64,000 bases of DNA, taken from NCBI RefSeq assembly GCF_004025325.1, contig NZ_RSFE01000008.1, forward strand, positions 29,070 through 93,069, given 5' to 3'. This DNA comes from Pseudidiomarina gelatinasegens. Lineage in GTDB: Bacteria; Pseudomonadota; Gammaproteobacteria; Enterobacterales; Alteromonadaceae. This document shows positions 20,244 to 30,786 of the stretch, one piece after another (within the stretch, counting starts at the first letter, position 1; every line of letters starts with the position of its first letter). A model generated the notes under the pieces. That model was not told the DNA's origin and ran no database searches. It saw only the letters and a list, made by a program, of their open reading frames with translations. Both the position numbers and the translations under genes were made by a program.

Positions 20244-20981
20244 TTAGGCAAGATCGCCAAATTGATATTGTATTACGCTCAGCGCCGTTAACGCGGCGGT
20301 TTCAGTGCGCAAAATTCGAGGGCCGAGACGAACCGGCAAAAATTCATGGTCGCTGGCGCTTTGCACCTCAAGGTCGGTTAGCCCACCTTCAGGGCCAATT
20401 AATAACGTAAGCTGTTTAGGTTCGACCGCAAGTTCTCGCAATGGTTTTGCGGCATAGGGGTCTAAGGTTAGTCGCATGCCTTCGGGCAATTGCGTTAACC
20501 ACTGCTGAAACGTTATTGGCGCATGTACTTTAGGTACGTAACTGCGGCCACTTTGTTCACAAGCGGCAATAACTATTTTTTGCCATTGTTGTTGTTTCTT
20601 TGCCAAGCGTTCGCCGGTTAACTTAACGCCACAGCGTTCGGTGAACAAAGGTGTAATTTCGGTTACTCCAAGTTCAACAGACTTTTGCAGTACGAAGTCC
20701 ATTCTATCACCGCGCGATATACCCTGTGCGAGGTGCACATGTACAAACGATTCTGAGGTGTTCGGTGCGACTGCCGTCAGAGAGACCGTAACAGAGCGCT
20801 TGTGAACCTCAGTAATCGTTGCCTGATAATTGTTGCCATCACCATTAAATAGCTCAAGGGATTGGCCAGCTGACATCCGTAATACACGACCAACGTGGTT
20901 GGCTGCATCTTCAGAGAGTGTCACCGTGCTACCCACAGCCCAAATGCATGAGCTTGGCTCATAAATGCGAGGAATGCGCAT
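20244..20981 (-). CDS. rsmE: 16S rRNA (uracil1498-N3)-methyltransferase
   Basis: SPOUT-family methyltransferase modifying U1498 of 16S rRNA. The 245 residues have an N-terminal PUA-like domain (NHVGRVLRMSAGQ) and the C-terminal knotted SAM-binding part with LLIGPEGGLTDLE and LGPRILRTETA. It is the first gene of the rsmE-gshB-yqgE-ruvX cluster, divergent from the aminopeptidase gene. Confidence 0.95.
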   Translation of the reverse strand: MRIPRIYEPSSCIWAVGSTVTLSEDAANHVGRVLRMSAGQSLELFNGDGNNYQATITEVHKRSVTVSLTAVAPNTSESFVHVHLAQGISRGDRMDFVLQKSVELGVTEITPLFTERCGVKLTGERLAKKQQQWQKIVIAACEQSGRSYVPKVHAPITFQQWLTQLPEGMRLTLDPYAAKPLRELAVEPKQLTLLIGPEGGLTDLEVQSASDHEFLPVRLGPRILRTETAALTALSVIQYQFGDLA

Positions 20982-21121
20982 GCCGTGTTAAACCTTTCAT
21001 CAATAATGCATATGCGAACATCTTAACACCGCGTGGAAATCTTTGGCAGCTTGAAAAGATTTGATTTTGTCAGATATCCGACCGATCATGGCTGCAGCGT
21101 GATCATTAAGGAGAAAAATAA

Positions 21122-22963
21122 ATGCATCTCTCGCGAGCTTTAGTTATTTGGTGTTTTAGTTTGGCTGCGGTACTTTCCAGCAGCGTGGTGAAGGCTGAGG
21201 ATGTGCACAGTTATGCGCGTTTGGACCAAGTGTCGACGCCGCATCTGGATTTAGTTTTAACCGTTGACTTTGAAGCACGCAAGTTAAAAGGGCATGCCAC
21301 TTATACCTTACAACGGCATGATGACACCAATCAGATTTATTTAGACAGCAGTGAACTCGTGATTAAGCGCACCGAAATACGCGTGAATGATCAATGGCTG
21401 CCAACTAAATTTACCTTAGGCGACATTCATCCTAGCTTAGGGCAAGAGCTGATTGTTGATATTGGTGGTATTGCGGACAAGGTTCGTATTCATTATGAAA
21501 CCATTCCTAGCGCAAGCGGCTTGCAATGGCTGACGCCCGCACAAACTGCCGGTAAAAAGCACCCATTTATGTTTAGTCAGTCGCAGCCAATCCATGCGCG
21601 CAGTTGGATACCAATTCAAGACTCACCGGCATTGCGATTAACGTACAACGCAACGGTAACGACACCAGAAGGGCTACTCGCAGTTATGAGTGCCGACAAT
21701 AGCCTGAGTGAAGAGCGTGGGGGCGAATATCACTTCACCATGCCACAGCCGATACCACCATACCTGATTGCAATTGCTGCTGGCGATTTAGCAGTGAAGT
21801 CTATCAGCGACAACGTTGCAGTATTTGCTGAGCAGTACATTCTCGATGACGCTGCGTGGGAATTTGCAGATACGCCGGCAATGATTGAAGCGACCGAGGC
21901 AATGTATGGTCCTTATCGTTGGGACCGCTATGATTTATTGATTTTACCACCAAGCTTTCCTTTCGGTGGCATGGAAAACCCACGGTTGTCGTTTATCACG
22001 CCAACCGTGGTGTCAGGCGATCGTAGCTTAATCAACTTAATCGCCCATGAATTGGCTCATTCTTGGTCAGGCAATTTGGTAACCAACGCAAGCTGGCGCG
22101 ATCTATGGATTAATGAAGGCTTCACCAGTTACGTTGAAAACCGCATCATGGAATCGTTGTTTGGCAAACGACGCGCACAAATGGAACTCGCACTCGGTTA
22201 TCAGGACCTCTTAGCGAATATCGAACGTCTGGAGCCAAAAGACACGGTGTTAAACATTGACTTGGGAACACGCCATCCAGACGATGTTTTCTCGCAAGTA
22301 CCTTACGTGAAAGGCCAATTATTTTTAGTGTACTTAGAAGAAAAGTTTGGTCGTGAAACCTTTGATAAATTTTTGCGTAAATATTTTGATGATTTTGCTT
22401 TCCAAAGTATTTCAACCGCGCAATTTAAAACCTATTTGCAGCGTGAGCTCTTGGCTAAAAACCCGGACGCGGTAAGCACCAGTAAAGTAAATGAATGGTT
22501 GCACGAACCGGGCCTACCTGCCGACGCTCCAAAACCTACATCGGATGCTTTTGCAAATGTCGAAAAGCAGATGCAGCGCTGGCTTAAAGGTGGTCAGTTA
22601 CAAATTGAAAAGTGGACAACGCACGAATGGTTGCACTTCATTAATAATCTGCCACTCGATATTTCGGCCGAAAACATGGCGCGTTTGGATCGGGTGTTTA
22701 ATCTTACCGAGATTCAAAATAGTGAAATTGCGCACGCCTGGCTGAAGTTATCTATTGTGAAAAAATATGAACCAGCGCGCGAGCGTTTACGTAGTTACTT
22801 GCTAACTATTGGTCGCAATAAGTTGGTAAGCCCGCTGTACCGAGAGTTAGCGAAGACACCCGATAACCTGAAATGGGCTCGAGAAGTTTACGAGCAGGCA
22901 AAACCGGGATATCACCCGCTTACTCAAACGGTCAACGAGGCTTTGTTGTACGACAAAAACTAA
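21122..22963 (+). CDS. Secreted M1 aminopeptidase, leukotriene A4 hydrolase-like
   Basis: Zinc aminopeptidase of family M1 acting in the periplasm or outside: a signal peptide spans residues 1 to about 25, with probable cleavage after VKA. The catalytic set is complete: FGGMENPRLSF for substrate amino-group recognition, HELAH at 309-313 with the third zinc ligand E332 in NEGFTSY, and a Tyr-containing segment downstream. The C-terminal 150 residues resemble the helical LTA4-hydrolase domain, and 613 residues is the usual size. The start has AAGGAG eight to nine bases upstream. It is followed after 10 bases by the alcohol dehydrogenase gene. Confidence 0.9.
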   Translation: MHLSRALVIWCFSLAAVLSSSVVKAEDVHSYARLDQVSTPHLDLVLTVDFEARKLKGHATYTLQRHDDTNQIYLDSSELVIKRTEIRVNDQWLPTKFTLGDIHPSLGQELIVDIGGIADKVRIHYETIPSASGLQWLTPAQTAGKKHPFMFSQSQPIHARSWIPIQDSPALRLTYNATVTTPEGLLAVMSADNSLSEERGGEYHFTMPQPIPPYLIAIAAGDLAVKSISDNVAVFAEQYILDDAAWEFADTPAMIEATEAMYGPYRWDRYDLLILPPSFPFGGMENPRLSFITPTVVSGDRSLINLIAHELAHSWSGNLVTNASWRDLWINEGFTSYVENRIMESLFGKRRAQMELALGYQDLLANIERLEPKDTVLNIDLGTRHPDDVFSQVPYVKGQLFLVYLEEKFGRETFDKFLRKYFDDFAFQSISTAQFKTYLQRELLAKNPDAVSTSKVNEWLHEPGLPADAPKPTSDAFANVEKQMQRWLKGGQLQIEKWTTHEWLHFINNLPLDISAENMARLDRVFNLTEIQNSEIAHAWLKLSIVKKYEPARERLRSYLLTIGRNKLVSPLYRELAKTPDNLKWAREVYEQAKPGYHPLTQTVNEALLYDKN

Positions 22964-22973
22964 GGAGTAAAAC

Positions 22974-24029
22974 ATGCCAAAGGCAATCGGATTTGCTGCC
23001 CAAGCAGCCGACCAAGCGCTCGAATATTTTGAGTTTGAGCGTCGCGATCCAACCGCTGACGACGTTGAGATTGAAATCGAATACTGTGGTGTGTGCCACT
23101 CAGATTTGCACCAAGCCCGTAATGAATGGGGCGGCACCGTTTTCCCGTGCGTACCTGGCCACGAAATTGTAGGTAAAGTGACCCGCGTAGGTAGCAAAGT
23201 CAGTAAATATAAAGTTGGTGACACCGTTGGCGTCGGTTGCATGGTGGACTCATGCCGTACCTGTGCAAATTGCGAAGACGGTTATGAACAGTATTGTGAT
23301 AACGGGTTTGTTGGTACTTACAATGGCGAAGACAAGCACATGGGTGGCGTTACCTTTGGTGGCTACTCAAACCGCATCACGGTTGCTCAAGACTTCGTAT
23401 TGAAAGTTTCTGACAAATTGGACCTGGCCGGTGTTGCACCCTTGCTGTGCGCTGGCATCACCACTTATTCGCCACTGCGCCACTGGGGCGTTACCAAAGG
23501 GCATAAAGTTGGGGTGGTTGGTCTCGGTGGTTTAGGCCACATGGCGGTCAAAATCGCAAAAGCGATGGGTGCCGAAGTGGTACTATTTACCACCTCGCCG
23601 AACAAAGTCGACGATGCGAAGCGCTTAGGTGCTGATCACGTGGTGATCTCTAAAGACGAAGAGCAAATGAAGGCATGGCGCAATAGCCTTGATTTTATTT
23701 TAAACACGGTTGCTGCACCGCATGACTTGGATGCTTACTTAACCTTGCTGCGTCTTGATGGCACCATGACCTTAGTCGGTGTTCCGGCTGAGTCGCACCC
23801 GTCACCGGCAGTATTTAATTTAATCGCGAAACGCCGCAGCTTGGCTGGCTCGTTAATTGGCGGTATTGCCGAAACACAAGAAATGCTCGATTTCTGTGCC
23901 GAGCACGGTATCACCTCAGATATCGAGATGATTGCCATGGACGAAATCAACGAAGCCTATGAACGTATGCTGAAAAGCGACGTGAAATATCGCTTTGTGA
24001 TTGATATGGCAACACTAAAACAGAAATAA
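22974..24029 (+). CDS. Zinc-dependent NAD(P) alcohol dehydrogenase, YahK/CAD type
   Basis: Medium-chain dehydrogenase of 351 residues in the cinnamyl-alcohol-dehydrogenase/YahK group, which reduces a range of aldehydes with NADPH. Catalytic zinc residues lie in CGVCHSD (C41) and PGHE (H63, E64); the structural zinc cysteines are C94, C97, C100 and C108. The Rossmann loop GLGGLGHMAVK is clear. Cofactor and substrate are inferred from the family. The gene has a good AAGGAG 5 bases ahead and may be cotranscribed with the M1 peptidase. Confidence 0.88.
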   Translation: MPKAIGFAAQAADQALEYFEFERRDPTADDVEIEIEYCGVCHSDLHQARNEWGGTVFPCVPGHEIVGKVTRVGSKVSKYKVGDTVGVGCMVDSCRTCANCEDGYEQYCDNGFVGTYNGEDKHMGGVTFGGYSNRITVAQDFVLKVSDKLDLAGVAPLLCAGITTYSPLRHWGVTKGHKVGVVGLGGLGHMAVKIAKAMGAEVVLFTTSPNKVDDAKRLGADHVVISKDEEQMKAWRNSLDFILNTVAAPHDLDAYLTLLRLDGTMTLVGVPAESHPSPAVFNLIAKRRSLAGSLIGGIAETQEMLDFCAEHGITSDIEMIAMDEINEAYERMLKSDVKYRFVIDMATLKQK

Positions 24030-24053
24030 AGACTTTTAGACGTCTAAATGTAG
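24030..24053. promoter_or_regulatory. Probable MetJ operator (tandem met boxes) upstream of metK
   Basis: Three adjoining octamers follow the adh stop: AGACTTTT (6 of 8 matches), AGACGTCT (a perfect consensus met box, 24038-24045) and AAATGTAG (4 of 8). MetJ binds tandem 8-bp boxes cooperatively with SAM as co-repressor, and metK, about 70 bases downstream, is a classic MetJ target in gammaproteobacteria. That MetJ acts here is inferred. Confidence 0.65.
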
Positions 24054-24054
24054 A

Positions 24055-24096
24055 AAAGTGGGCATGGTTCAGTTAAACTACGCCCACTTTTTTATT
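24055..24096 (+). terminator. Rho-independent terminator-like hairpin between adh and metK
   Basis: A perfect 9-bp stem pairs AAAGTGGGC (24055-24063) with GCCCACTTT (24082-24090), followed by TTTATT. It lies downstream of the met boxes, so it either ends the adh transcript or sits in the metK leader. Confidence 0.6.
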
Positions 24097-24123
24097 CCTA
24101 ACTTTGACTAGAGATCGCAAAGC

Positions 24124-25272
24124 ATGGCACAGCATTTATTTACTTCTGAGTCAGTATCAGAAGGGCATCCAGACAAAATCGCCGACCAAATTTCGGACGC
24201 GGTACTCGACGCAATTCTTAAGCAAGATCCGCGTGCACGGGTTGCCTGTGAAACCTATGTAAAAACGGGCATGGTGCTCGTTGGTGGTGAAATAAACACC
24301 AATGCATGGGTTGATATTGAAGAAATCACGCGCAATACCGTACGTAATATTGGTTATGTTCATTCCGATATGGGTTTTGATGCTGATTCATGTGCTGTAC
24401 TCAATGCCATTGGCAAGCAATCACCAGATATTAATCAAGGTGTTGATCGTGCAAGCCCAGAAGAACAGGGCGCCGGTGACCAAGGCCTTATGTTTGGCTA
24501 TGCGTCAAACGAAACTGATGTGCTGATGCCTGCGCCAATCACTTATGCGCATCGTTTGGTGCAACGTCAGGCTGAAGTACGTAAAAACGGTACCTTGCCG
24601 TGGTTGCGTCCTGACGCGAAGTCACAATTAACTTTTATTTATGAAGATGGCCGGCCGGTAGGTATTGATGCGGTGGTTTTGTCAACGCAGCATCATCAAG
24701 ATATTAGCCAAAAAGACCTCCGTGAAGCGGTTATTGAGACCATCATTAAACCGGTTCTGCCGGAGGCATGGTTCCCGAAAAATCAAGAACGCATTTTTAT
24801 TAACCCAACCGGTAAGTTCGTGATTGGTGGGCCAATGGGTGACTGTGGTTTAACCGGTCGCAAAATCATTGTCGACACATACGGTGGTATGGCGCGTCAC
24901 GGTGGTGGTGCATTCTCGGGTAAAGACCCTTCCAAGGTTGACCGCAGTGCAGCATATGCTGCGCGTTATGTCGCGAAAAATTTGGTTGCAGCAGGCTTAG
25001 CGGACCGTGTTGAGCTGCAAATTTCTTATGCGATTGGTGTTGCCGAACCAACCTCGATTAGCATCGAAACGTTCGGAACCAGCCCGCATAGCGAAGAAAA
25101 ATTGATTGCACTGGTACGCAAGCATTTTGACTTGCGCCCTTATGGCTTAATTCAAATGCTTGACCTTGAGCAGCCGATTTATCAAGCCACAGCAGCTTAT
25201 GGCCACTTCGGGCGTAATGAGTTCCCATGGGAAAAAACAGACAAGGTAGAAGCACTTCGCGCTGATATCTAA
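24124..25272 (+). CDS. metK: S-adenosylmethionine synthetase
   Basis: Makes SAM from methionine and ATP. The 382 residues begin [18 protein letters not shown], the canonical N-terminus with the ATP-binding His, and include [12 protein letters not shown] and the glycine-rich [16 protein letters not shown] phosphate loop. The upstream met boxes suggest repression by MetJ-SAM, a direct product feedback. Confidence 0.97.
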   Translation: MAQHLFTSESVSEGHPDKIADQISDAVLDAILKQDPRARVACETYVKTGMVLVGGEINTNAWVDIEEITRNTVRNIGYVHSDMGFDADSCAVLNAIGKQSPDINQGVDRASPEEQGAGDQGLMFGYASNETDVLMPAPITYAHRLVQRQAEVRKNGTLPWLRPDAKSQLTFIYEDGRPVGIDAVVLSTQHHQDISQKDLREAVIETIIKPVLPEAWFPKNQERIFINPTGKFVIGGPMGDCGLTGRKIIVDTYGGMARHGGGAFSGKDPSKVDRSAAYAARYVAKNLVAAGLADRVELQISYAIGVAEPTSISIETFGTSPHSEEKLIALVRKHFDLRPYGLIQMLDLEQPIYQATAAYGHFGRNEFPWEKTDKVEALRADI

Positions 25273-25281
25273 TTTGCGTCA

Positions 25282-25350
25282 AAGCCCCGAAATGTGGAGA
25301 ATACGCGCACCATTTGTGCATTTTTCCACACGCTAAATTTCGGGGTTTGT
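25282..25350 (+). promoter_or_regulatory. Long three-part hairpin between metK and tkt
   Basis: CCCCGAAAT (25285-25293) pairs perfectly with ATTTCGGGG (25337-25345), extendable by AA/TT; stacked on it, GTGGAGAA (25294-25301) pairs with 25322-25329, and GCAC/GTGC (25307-25310/25316-25319) closes the tip. TTTGTT and the tkt ATG follow at once. It may be the metK terminator, but the GGGG of its 3' arm is also the only Shine-Dalgarno candidate for tkt, so the fold could control tkt translation. Confidence 0.5.
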
Positions 25351-25351
25351 T

Positions 25352-27364
25352 ATGACAGCAGCAGTATCGGAGCGAAAATATCTCGCCAATGCCATTCGTG
25401 CACTCAGCATGGATGCGGTTCAACAGGCTAACTCTGGCCATCCAGGAGCGCCAATGGGCATGGCTGATATTGCCGAAGTTCTGTGGCGTGACTACCTTAA
25501 TCACAACCCTGCAAACCCTGACTGGGCGAACCGCGATCGTTTTGTTTTATCAAACGGACACGGTTCAATGCTGATTTATTCACTGTTGCACCTTACCGGT
25601 TATGACCTCGATATTAATGAAATAAAGAATTTCCGACAGCTTCATTCAAAAACCCCAGGTCACCCAGAGTACGGTTATGCGCCAGGTATCGAAACAACCA
25701 CAGGTCCGCTTGGACAAGGCGTAACCAACGCGGTGGGCATGGCACTTGCCGAGAAAGTACTCGCAGCACAATTTAACCAACCCGCGCATGACATTATTGA
25801 CCATTACACCTACACGTTTTTAGGCGATGGTTGTTTAATGGAAGGTATTTCGCATGAAGCCTGCTCACTGGCCGGTACGCTAGGGTTGGGCAAACTGATC
25901 GCATTTTATGACGACAACGGCATTTCGATTGATGGTGAAGTTGAAGGCTGGTTTACTGACGATACGCAAAAGCGTTTTGAAGCCTATAACTGGCACGTGA
26001 TTGCCGATGTTGACGGTCATGACGCTGAAGCGATTAAAGCGGCTGTTGAAGCTGCGCGTGCGCGGTCAGACAAACCAACGCTGATTATTTGTAAAACCAT
26101 TATCGGTTTTGGCGCACCGAACAAACAAGGCTCTGAAAGTTGCCACGGCGCACCATTGGGTGCCGATGAAATTGTTGCAGCACGTGCACAGCTGGGCTGG
26201 GAGCATGGGCCGTTTGAAATTCCAACGGACGTTTATGCAGCATGGTCAGCCAAGCAGCAAGGTGCGCAAGCTGAAGCAGCATGGAATAAGCGCTTTAATG
26301 ATTACGCGCAAGCTTACCCAGAACTTGCTGCGGAGCTCAAACGTCGATTAGATGGCGATTTACCAGCAGATTTTGCTGCACAAGCCGATGCGTATATTGC
26401 TAAGTTGCAGTCGGAGCCAGCCGATATTGCCAGCCGTAAAGCGTCACAAAATGCGTTAAATACTTATGGCCCGTTATTGCCGGAGTTATTGGGTGGTTCT
26501 GCCGATTTGGCGGGTTCCAACCTCACCATCTGGAGTGGCTCGAAAGGTATTACTAAAACTGACGCCAGCGGTAACTACATCTTTTACGGCGTGCGCGAGT
26601 TTGCGATGTCAGCAATCATGAACGGCATTGCGTTGCATGGTGGTTTTACACCGTACGGCGCAACCTTTTTAATGTTCATGGAATATGCACGCAACGCGGT
26701 TCGTATGGCTGCACTCATGAAGCAACAAAGCATTTTTGTATACACACATGACTCGATTGGTTTGGGCGAAGATGGCCCAACGCACCAGCCGGTAGAGCAA
26801 ATCGCGAGCTTGCGGATGACGCCAAATATGAGCACGTGGCGCCCATGTGATCAGGTTGAATCAGCCGTGGCATGGAAGTACGCATTGTTGCGCAAAGACG
26901 GACCAACCTCGTTGATTTTTAGCCGTCAAAATCTAGCACAGCAAGAACGTAGCCATGACCAAGTTGCTAATATTGAGCGCGGTGGTTATGTGCTGCTTGA
27001 TAGCAACGGTACCCCAGATTTAATCCTGATTGCGACAGGCTCTGAAGTTGCCTTGGCAGTAAGCGCAGCAAAAACCTTACAGGCTGAAGGCCATCAGGTA
27101 CGTGTTGTGTCGATGCCGGCAACCGATGTATTTGATCAGCAAGATAGCGCCTACCGCGAGCAGGTATTACCAAGTACCCAAACGAATCGTATCGCGATTG
27201 AAGCGGGTATTGCAGATTACTGGTTTAAATATGTTGGTTTGCAAGGGCGTATTATCGGCATGACAAGTTTCGGCGAGTCAGCCCCTGCCGGTGAACTGTT
27301 TAAACACTTTGGATTTACCGTAGAAAATGTTGTGACAACCGCAAAGGAATTATTAAACGCATGA
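25352..27364 (+). CDS. tkt: Transketolase
   Basis: Thiamine-diphosphate enzyme exchanging two-carbon units between sugar phosphates in the pentose phosphate pathway. The 670 residues carry the ThDP/metal motif [13 protein letters not shown] with the downstream DDN, the TTGPLGQG loop, and the pyrimidine-domain segment [19 protein letters not shown]. It opens a tkt-epd-pgk-fba operon and overlaps epd by four bases (ATGA). No free Shine-Dalgarno is visible because the start follows a hairpin. Confidence 0.97.
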   Translation: MTAAVSERKYLANAIRALSMDAVQQANSGHPGAPMGMADIAEVLWRDYLNHNPANPDWANRDRFVLSNGHGSMLIYSLLHLTGYDLDINEIKNFRQLHSKTPGHPEYGYAPGIETTTGPLGQGVTNAVGMALAEKVLAAQFNQPAHDIIDHYTYTFLGDGCLMEGISHEACSLAGTLGLGKLIAFYDDNGISIDGEVEGWFTDDTQKRFEAYNWHVIADVDGHDAEAIKAAVEAARARSDKPTLIICKTIIGFGAPNKQGSESCHGAPLGADEIVAARAQLGWEHGPFEIPTDVYAAWSAKQQGAQAEAAWNKRFNDYAQAYPELAAELKRRLDGDLPADFAAQADAYIAKLQSEPADIASRKASQNALNTYGPLLPELLGGSADLAGSNLTIWSGSKGITKTDASGNYIFYGVREFAMSAIMNGIALHGGFTPYGATFLMFMEYARNAVRMAALMKQQSIFVYTHDSIGLGEDGPTHQPVEQIASLRMTPNMSTWRPCDQVESAVAWKYALLRKDGPTSLIFSRQNLAQQERSHDQVANIERGGYVLLDSNGTPDLILIATGSEVALAVSAAKTLQAEGHQVRVVSMPATDVFDQQDSAYREQVLPSTQTNRIAIEAGIADYWFKYVGLQGRIIGMTSFGESAPAGELFKHFGFTVENVVTTAKELLNA

Positions 27365-28383
27365 GCACCAAGCCCGCACGCATCGCGATAAATGGATTTG
27401 GCCGTATCGGTCGCAGTGTTTTGCGGGCGCTCTACGAGCGTGGCTACCGACATCATATAGAAGTGGTAGCAATTAACGAATTGGCACCAGTTGAGTCCAT
27501 GGCGCACTTGCTCAAATACGACACCAGCCACGGGCGCTTTCAAAGTCCTGTGGTGGTATTGAATGAACAGCAGTTACAGGTAGCTGGTGATTCAATCGCT
27601 GTTTCCGCAAATAGTGAAATTGAAAACCTAAATTGGCACGAACTAGGCGTCGATTTGGTGCTCGATTGCACCGGTGTGCATGGAACACGAGAGCATGGCG
27701 CAGCCTACGACAAAATTGGCATTAAACAGGTCTTGTTTTCGCAACCGGGCAGCGCCGATTTGGATTTCACCGCCATTTATGGCGTGAACAGTGACGATAT
27801 GACACCGCAGCATCGGTGGGTATCGAATGGCTCGTGCACAACCAATTGTATTATCCCGGTCATTAAAGTTTTAGACGAAGCATTCGGTATTGATAGTGGC
27901 GCGATAACGACGATTCATGCAGCGATGCATGATCAGCAAGTTATTGATGCGTACCATACCGATTTGCGCTTGGCGCGTGCAGCGGGGCGTTCAATTATCC
28001 CAGTCGATACGCGTTTAGCGCGAGGCATTGAGCGAATCCTGCCTAAGTTTGCAGGTCGCTTTGAGGCCATTCAAGTGCGCGTTCCAACCACCAATGTAAC
28101 GGCTATGGACTTAAGCGTAACGGTCAATACTGCCGTGAACGTGACCCGCGTTAATGAAGTATTGTCCGATGCAGCTCGAGGGCCTTTGGCAAAAATTCTC
28201 GGCTTTGTCGATGAACCGCTGGTGTCGATTGATTTTAATCATGATCCGCGTTCAAGCATTGTCGATGGCACGCAAACCCGTGTTGCTGACAAGCGCTTAA
28301 TTAAAGTGCTGTGTTGGTGCGATAACGAATGGGGCTTTGCAAACCGAATGTTAGACACTGCCCAAGTGATGTTGGCGCAGTAA
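27361..28383 (+). CDS. epd: D-erythrose-4-phosphate dehydrogenase
   Basis: GAPDH-like enzyme that oxidises erythrose-4-phosphate, the first step toward the 4-phosphohydroxythreonine used by PdxA (also in this window) in pyridoxal-phosphate synthesis. The 340 residues show [14 protein letters not shown], the catalytic Cys in SNGSCTTNC, and Epd-like features such as [17 protein letters not shown]; these and the tkt-pgk context favour Epd over GapA. ATGA overlap with tkt. Confidence 0.93.
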   Translation: MSTKPARIAINGFGRIGRSVLRALYERGYRHHIEVVAINELAPVESMAHLLKYDTSHGRFQSPVVVLNEQQLQVAGDSIAVSANSEIENLNWHELGVDLVLDCTGVHGTREHGAAYDKIGIKQVLFSQPGSADLDFTAIYGVNSDDMTPQHRWVSNGSCTTNCIIPVIKVLDEAFGIDSGAITTIHAAMHDQQVIDAYHTDLRLARAAGRSIIPVDTRLARGIERILPKFAGRFEAIQVRVPTTNVTAMDLSVTVNTAVNVTRVNEVLSDAARGPLAKILGFVDEPLVSIDFNHDPRSSIVDGTQTRVADKRLIKVLCWCDNEWGFANRMLDTAQVMLAQ

Positions 28384-28410
28384 AATGAAATTCATTAATG
28401 AGGCACAGTT

Positions 28411-29595
28411 ATGTCATCAGTAATTACTATGTCCGATTTAGACCTCAAGGGATTACGAGTTCTGATTCGCGAAGATTTAAATGTACCGATTAAAGACGGC
28501 AAAGTGACATCAGATGCGCGTTTACGTGCGGCAATACCAACCATTGAAGCTGCAATTGAAGCTGGCGCTAAGGTTATGGTGATGTCACATTTAGGGCGCC
28601 CAGAAGAAGGCGTTTTTGATGAAGAGTTTTCACTGCAACCAGTGGTTGACTATCTTAATGACACCTTGAGTGTTCCTGTGCGTTTAGCGCCAGACTATCT
28701 TGACGGTGTTGATGTGAATAGCCGAGAAGTTGTGGTGTTTGAAAACATTCGCTTTAATAAAGGCGAGAAGAAAAATGATGATGACCTGGCTCAACAGCTC
28801 GCCGCATTGTGCGATGTATTCGTTATGGATGCATTTGGCACGGCGCACCGGGCTCAAGCCTCTACGCATGGCGTGGCCAAGTACGCAGACGTTGCTTGCG
28901 CAGGTCCGTTGTTGGCAGCAGAACTTGATGCATTGGGTAAAGCGTTAGCGAACCCCGCACGGCCGCTTGTAGCAATTGTTGGTGGTTCGAAAGTATCAAC
29001 TAAGCTTACCGTACTTGAGTCATTGTCGAATGTTGTTGACCAACTTATCGTTGGTGGCGGTATCGCGAATACCTTTATTGCTGCAGCAGGTCACAATGTC
29101 GGCAAATCATTGTACGAAGAAGACCTTCTTGAAGAAGCCAAGCGTTTAGTTGCCGCAGCGAAAGCCAAAGGCGGCGACATTCCGTTACCGTCAGACGTGG
29201 TAACAGGGAAAGAATTCAGCGCGCAAGCGCAGGCCGAGACGAAATCAGTTGCAACCATTGCGGATGACGATATGGTTTTTGATATCGGTCCAGATACGGC
29301 GGCTGCCTTTGCAAAAGTTTTGGAACAAGCTGGTACTATTGTTTGGAACGGCCCGGTCGGTGTATTTGAGTTCGACCAGTTTGGCGAAGGAACAAAAACG
29401 CTGGCGCATGCTATTGCAAATAGTTCAGCATTTTCTATCGCCGGTGGCGGCGATACACTTGCCGCCATTGATAAGTATGGTATCGCTGATAAAATCAGCT
29501 ATATCTCAACGGGCGGCGGCGCTTTCTTAGAGTTTTTAGAAGGCAAAAAATTACCAGCAGTCGCGATTCTGGAAGAACGCGCGTTAAATGGCTAA
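28411..29595 (+). CDS. pgk: Phosphoglycerate kinase
   Basis: Glycolytic kinase transferring phosphate from 1,3-bisphosphoglycerate to ADP. The 394 residues include the substrate-binding [11 protein letters not shown] and SHLGRPEE segments, the hinge-region [10 protein letters not shown], the nucleotide-binding NGPVGVFE and the terminal GGGDTLAA loop with STGGGA. It lies between epd and fba in the standard order. Confidence 0.97.
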   Translation: MSSVITMSDLDLKGLRVLIREDLNVPIKDGKVTSDARLRAAIPTIEAAIEAGAKVMVMSHLGRPEEGVFDEEFSLQPVVDYLNDTLSVPVRLAPDYLDGVDVNSREVVVFENIRFNKGEKKNDDDLAQQLAALCDVFVMDAFGTAHRAQASTHGVAKYADVACAGPLLAAELDALGKALANPARPLVAIVGGSKVSTKLTVLESLSNVVDQLIVGGGIANTFIAAAGHNVGKSLYEEDLLEEAKRLVAAAKAKGGDIPLPSDVVTGKEFSAQAQAETKSVATIADDDMVFDIGPDTAAAFAKVLEQAGTIVWNGPVGVFEFDQFGEGTKTLAHAIANSSAFSIAGGGDTLAAIDKYGIADKISYISTGGGAFLEFLEGKKLPAVAILEERALNG

Positions 29596-29632
29596 CAGGC
29601 CAAACCCAATAGGACATTAGGAGAATTTATTC

Positions 29633-30697
29633 ATGGCACTAATTTCATTACGTCAGTTGCTTGACCATGCAGCTGAAAATAATTACGGCGTTCCCGCCTT
29701 TAATGTGAACAATTTAGAACAAATGCGCGCGATTATGGAAGCCGCAGATGAAATGGACAGCCCAGTGATTGTGCAAGCCTCAGCAGGCGCACGGAGCTAC
29801 GCTGGCGCACCATTCTTGCGTCATTTGATTTTAGCCGCGATTGAAGAGTGGCCACACATTCCTGTGGTTATGCATCAAGACCATGGTACATCACCTGCTG
29901 TCTGCCAACGTTCAATTCAATTGGGCTTTAGCTCAGTGATGATGGATGGTTCTTTACGCGAAGATGGTAAAACGCCGGCTGATTACGATTACAACGTGAA
30001 GGTGACCCAGCAAACAGTAGCTATGGCACATGCGTGTGGCGTATCTGTTGAAGGTGAATTAGGTGTACTCGGTTCATTAGAAACCGGTGAAGCGGGTGAA
30101 GAAGACGGCGTTGGCGCTGAAGGCAAGTTAACCCACGATCAGTTACTCACAGATCCTGAAGAAGCTGCACAATTTGTGCGTGCAACCAATGTTGATGCTT
30201 TGGCAATTGCTTGCGGTACTTCACACGGCGCTTACAAGTTCTCGCGTCCACCAACTGGCGATATCTTAGCGATTGATCGCATTAAAGAGATTCACAAACG
30301 GATTCCTACTACGCACCTTGTTATGCATGGTTCGTCATCGGTGCCACAAGAATGGCTGAAAGTAATTAACGAATTTGGTGGTGAAATTCCAGAAACCTAT
30401 GGCGTGCCAGTTGAGCAAATCGCTGAAGGGATTAAGCACGGCGTACGTAAGGTAAACATTGATACCGATTTGCGTTTAGCATCAACGGGCGCTATTCGTC
30501 GCCATTTGGCTCAAAACACCAGTAACTTCGACCCGCGTAAATATTTCAAAGCGTCAACCGATGCCATGTACGAAATCTGTAAGGCGCGTTATGAAGCGTT
30601 TGGCTGTGCTGGTCAAGCAAGCAAAATTAAGGCGCTTTCGCTTGAAGAAATGTTCAAGCGCTATGAACGGGGCGAATTAGACGCTAAAGTGAAGTAA
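29633..30697 (+). CDS. fba: Class II fructose-bisphosphate aldolase (type B, Calvin-cycle subtype)
   Basis: Zinc-dependent aldolase cleaving fructose-1,6-bisphosphate. The 354 residues contain MHQDHGTS (zinc ligand and catalytic Asp), [19 protein letters not shown] and MHGSSSVP. The sequence follows the subtype typical of pseudomonads and Calvin-cycle operons (FruBisAldo_II_B, CbbA-like), not the FbaA form of E. coli. The start has AGGAG nine bases upstream. Last gene of tkt-epd-pgk-fba. Confidence 0.94.
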   Translation: MALISLRQLLDHAAENNYGVPAFNVNNLEQMRAIMEAADEMDSPVIVQASAGARSYAGAPFLRHLILAAIEEWPHIPVVMHQDHGTSPAVCQRSIQLGFSSVMMDGSLREDGKTPADYDYNVKVTQQTVAMAHACGVSVEGELGVLGSLETGEAGEEDGVGAEGKLTHDQLLTDPEEAAQFVRATNVDALAIACGTSHGAYKFSRPPTGDILAIDRIKEIHKRIPTTHLVMHGSSSVPQEWLKVINEFGGEIPETYGVPVEQIAEGIKHGVRKVNIDTDLRLASTGAIRRHLAQNTSNFDPRKYFKASTDAMYEICKARYEAFGCAGQASKIKALSLEEMFKRYERGELDAKVK

Positions 30698-30703
30698 CAG
30701 CCC

Positions 30704-30733
30704 TTTAGCTCGCGAGGCCTTAGTCTGTATAAT
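30704..30733 (+). promoter_or_regulatory. Predicted promoter for the DUF481 gene
   Basis: A perfect TATAAT at 30728-30733 is preceded by a weak -35 (TTAGCT at 30705-30710 with 17 bases, or TTTAGC with 18). It is about 55 bases upstream of the GTG start. Confidence 0.5.
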
Positions 30734-30786
30734 AACAATAAGGCTTCGCAAGAAATTTTGGTTTAAAAAAGGAGTGGGGGATTCGC

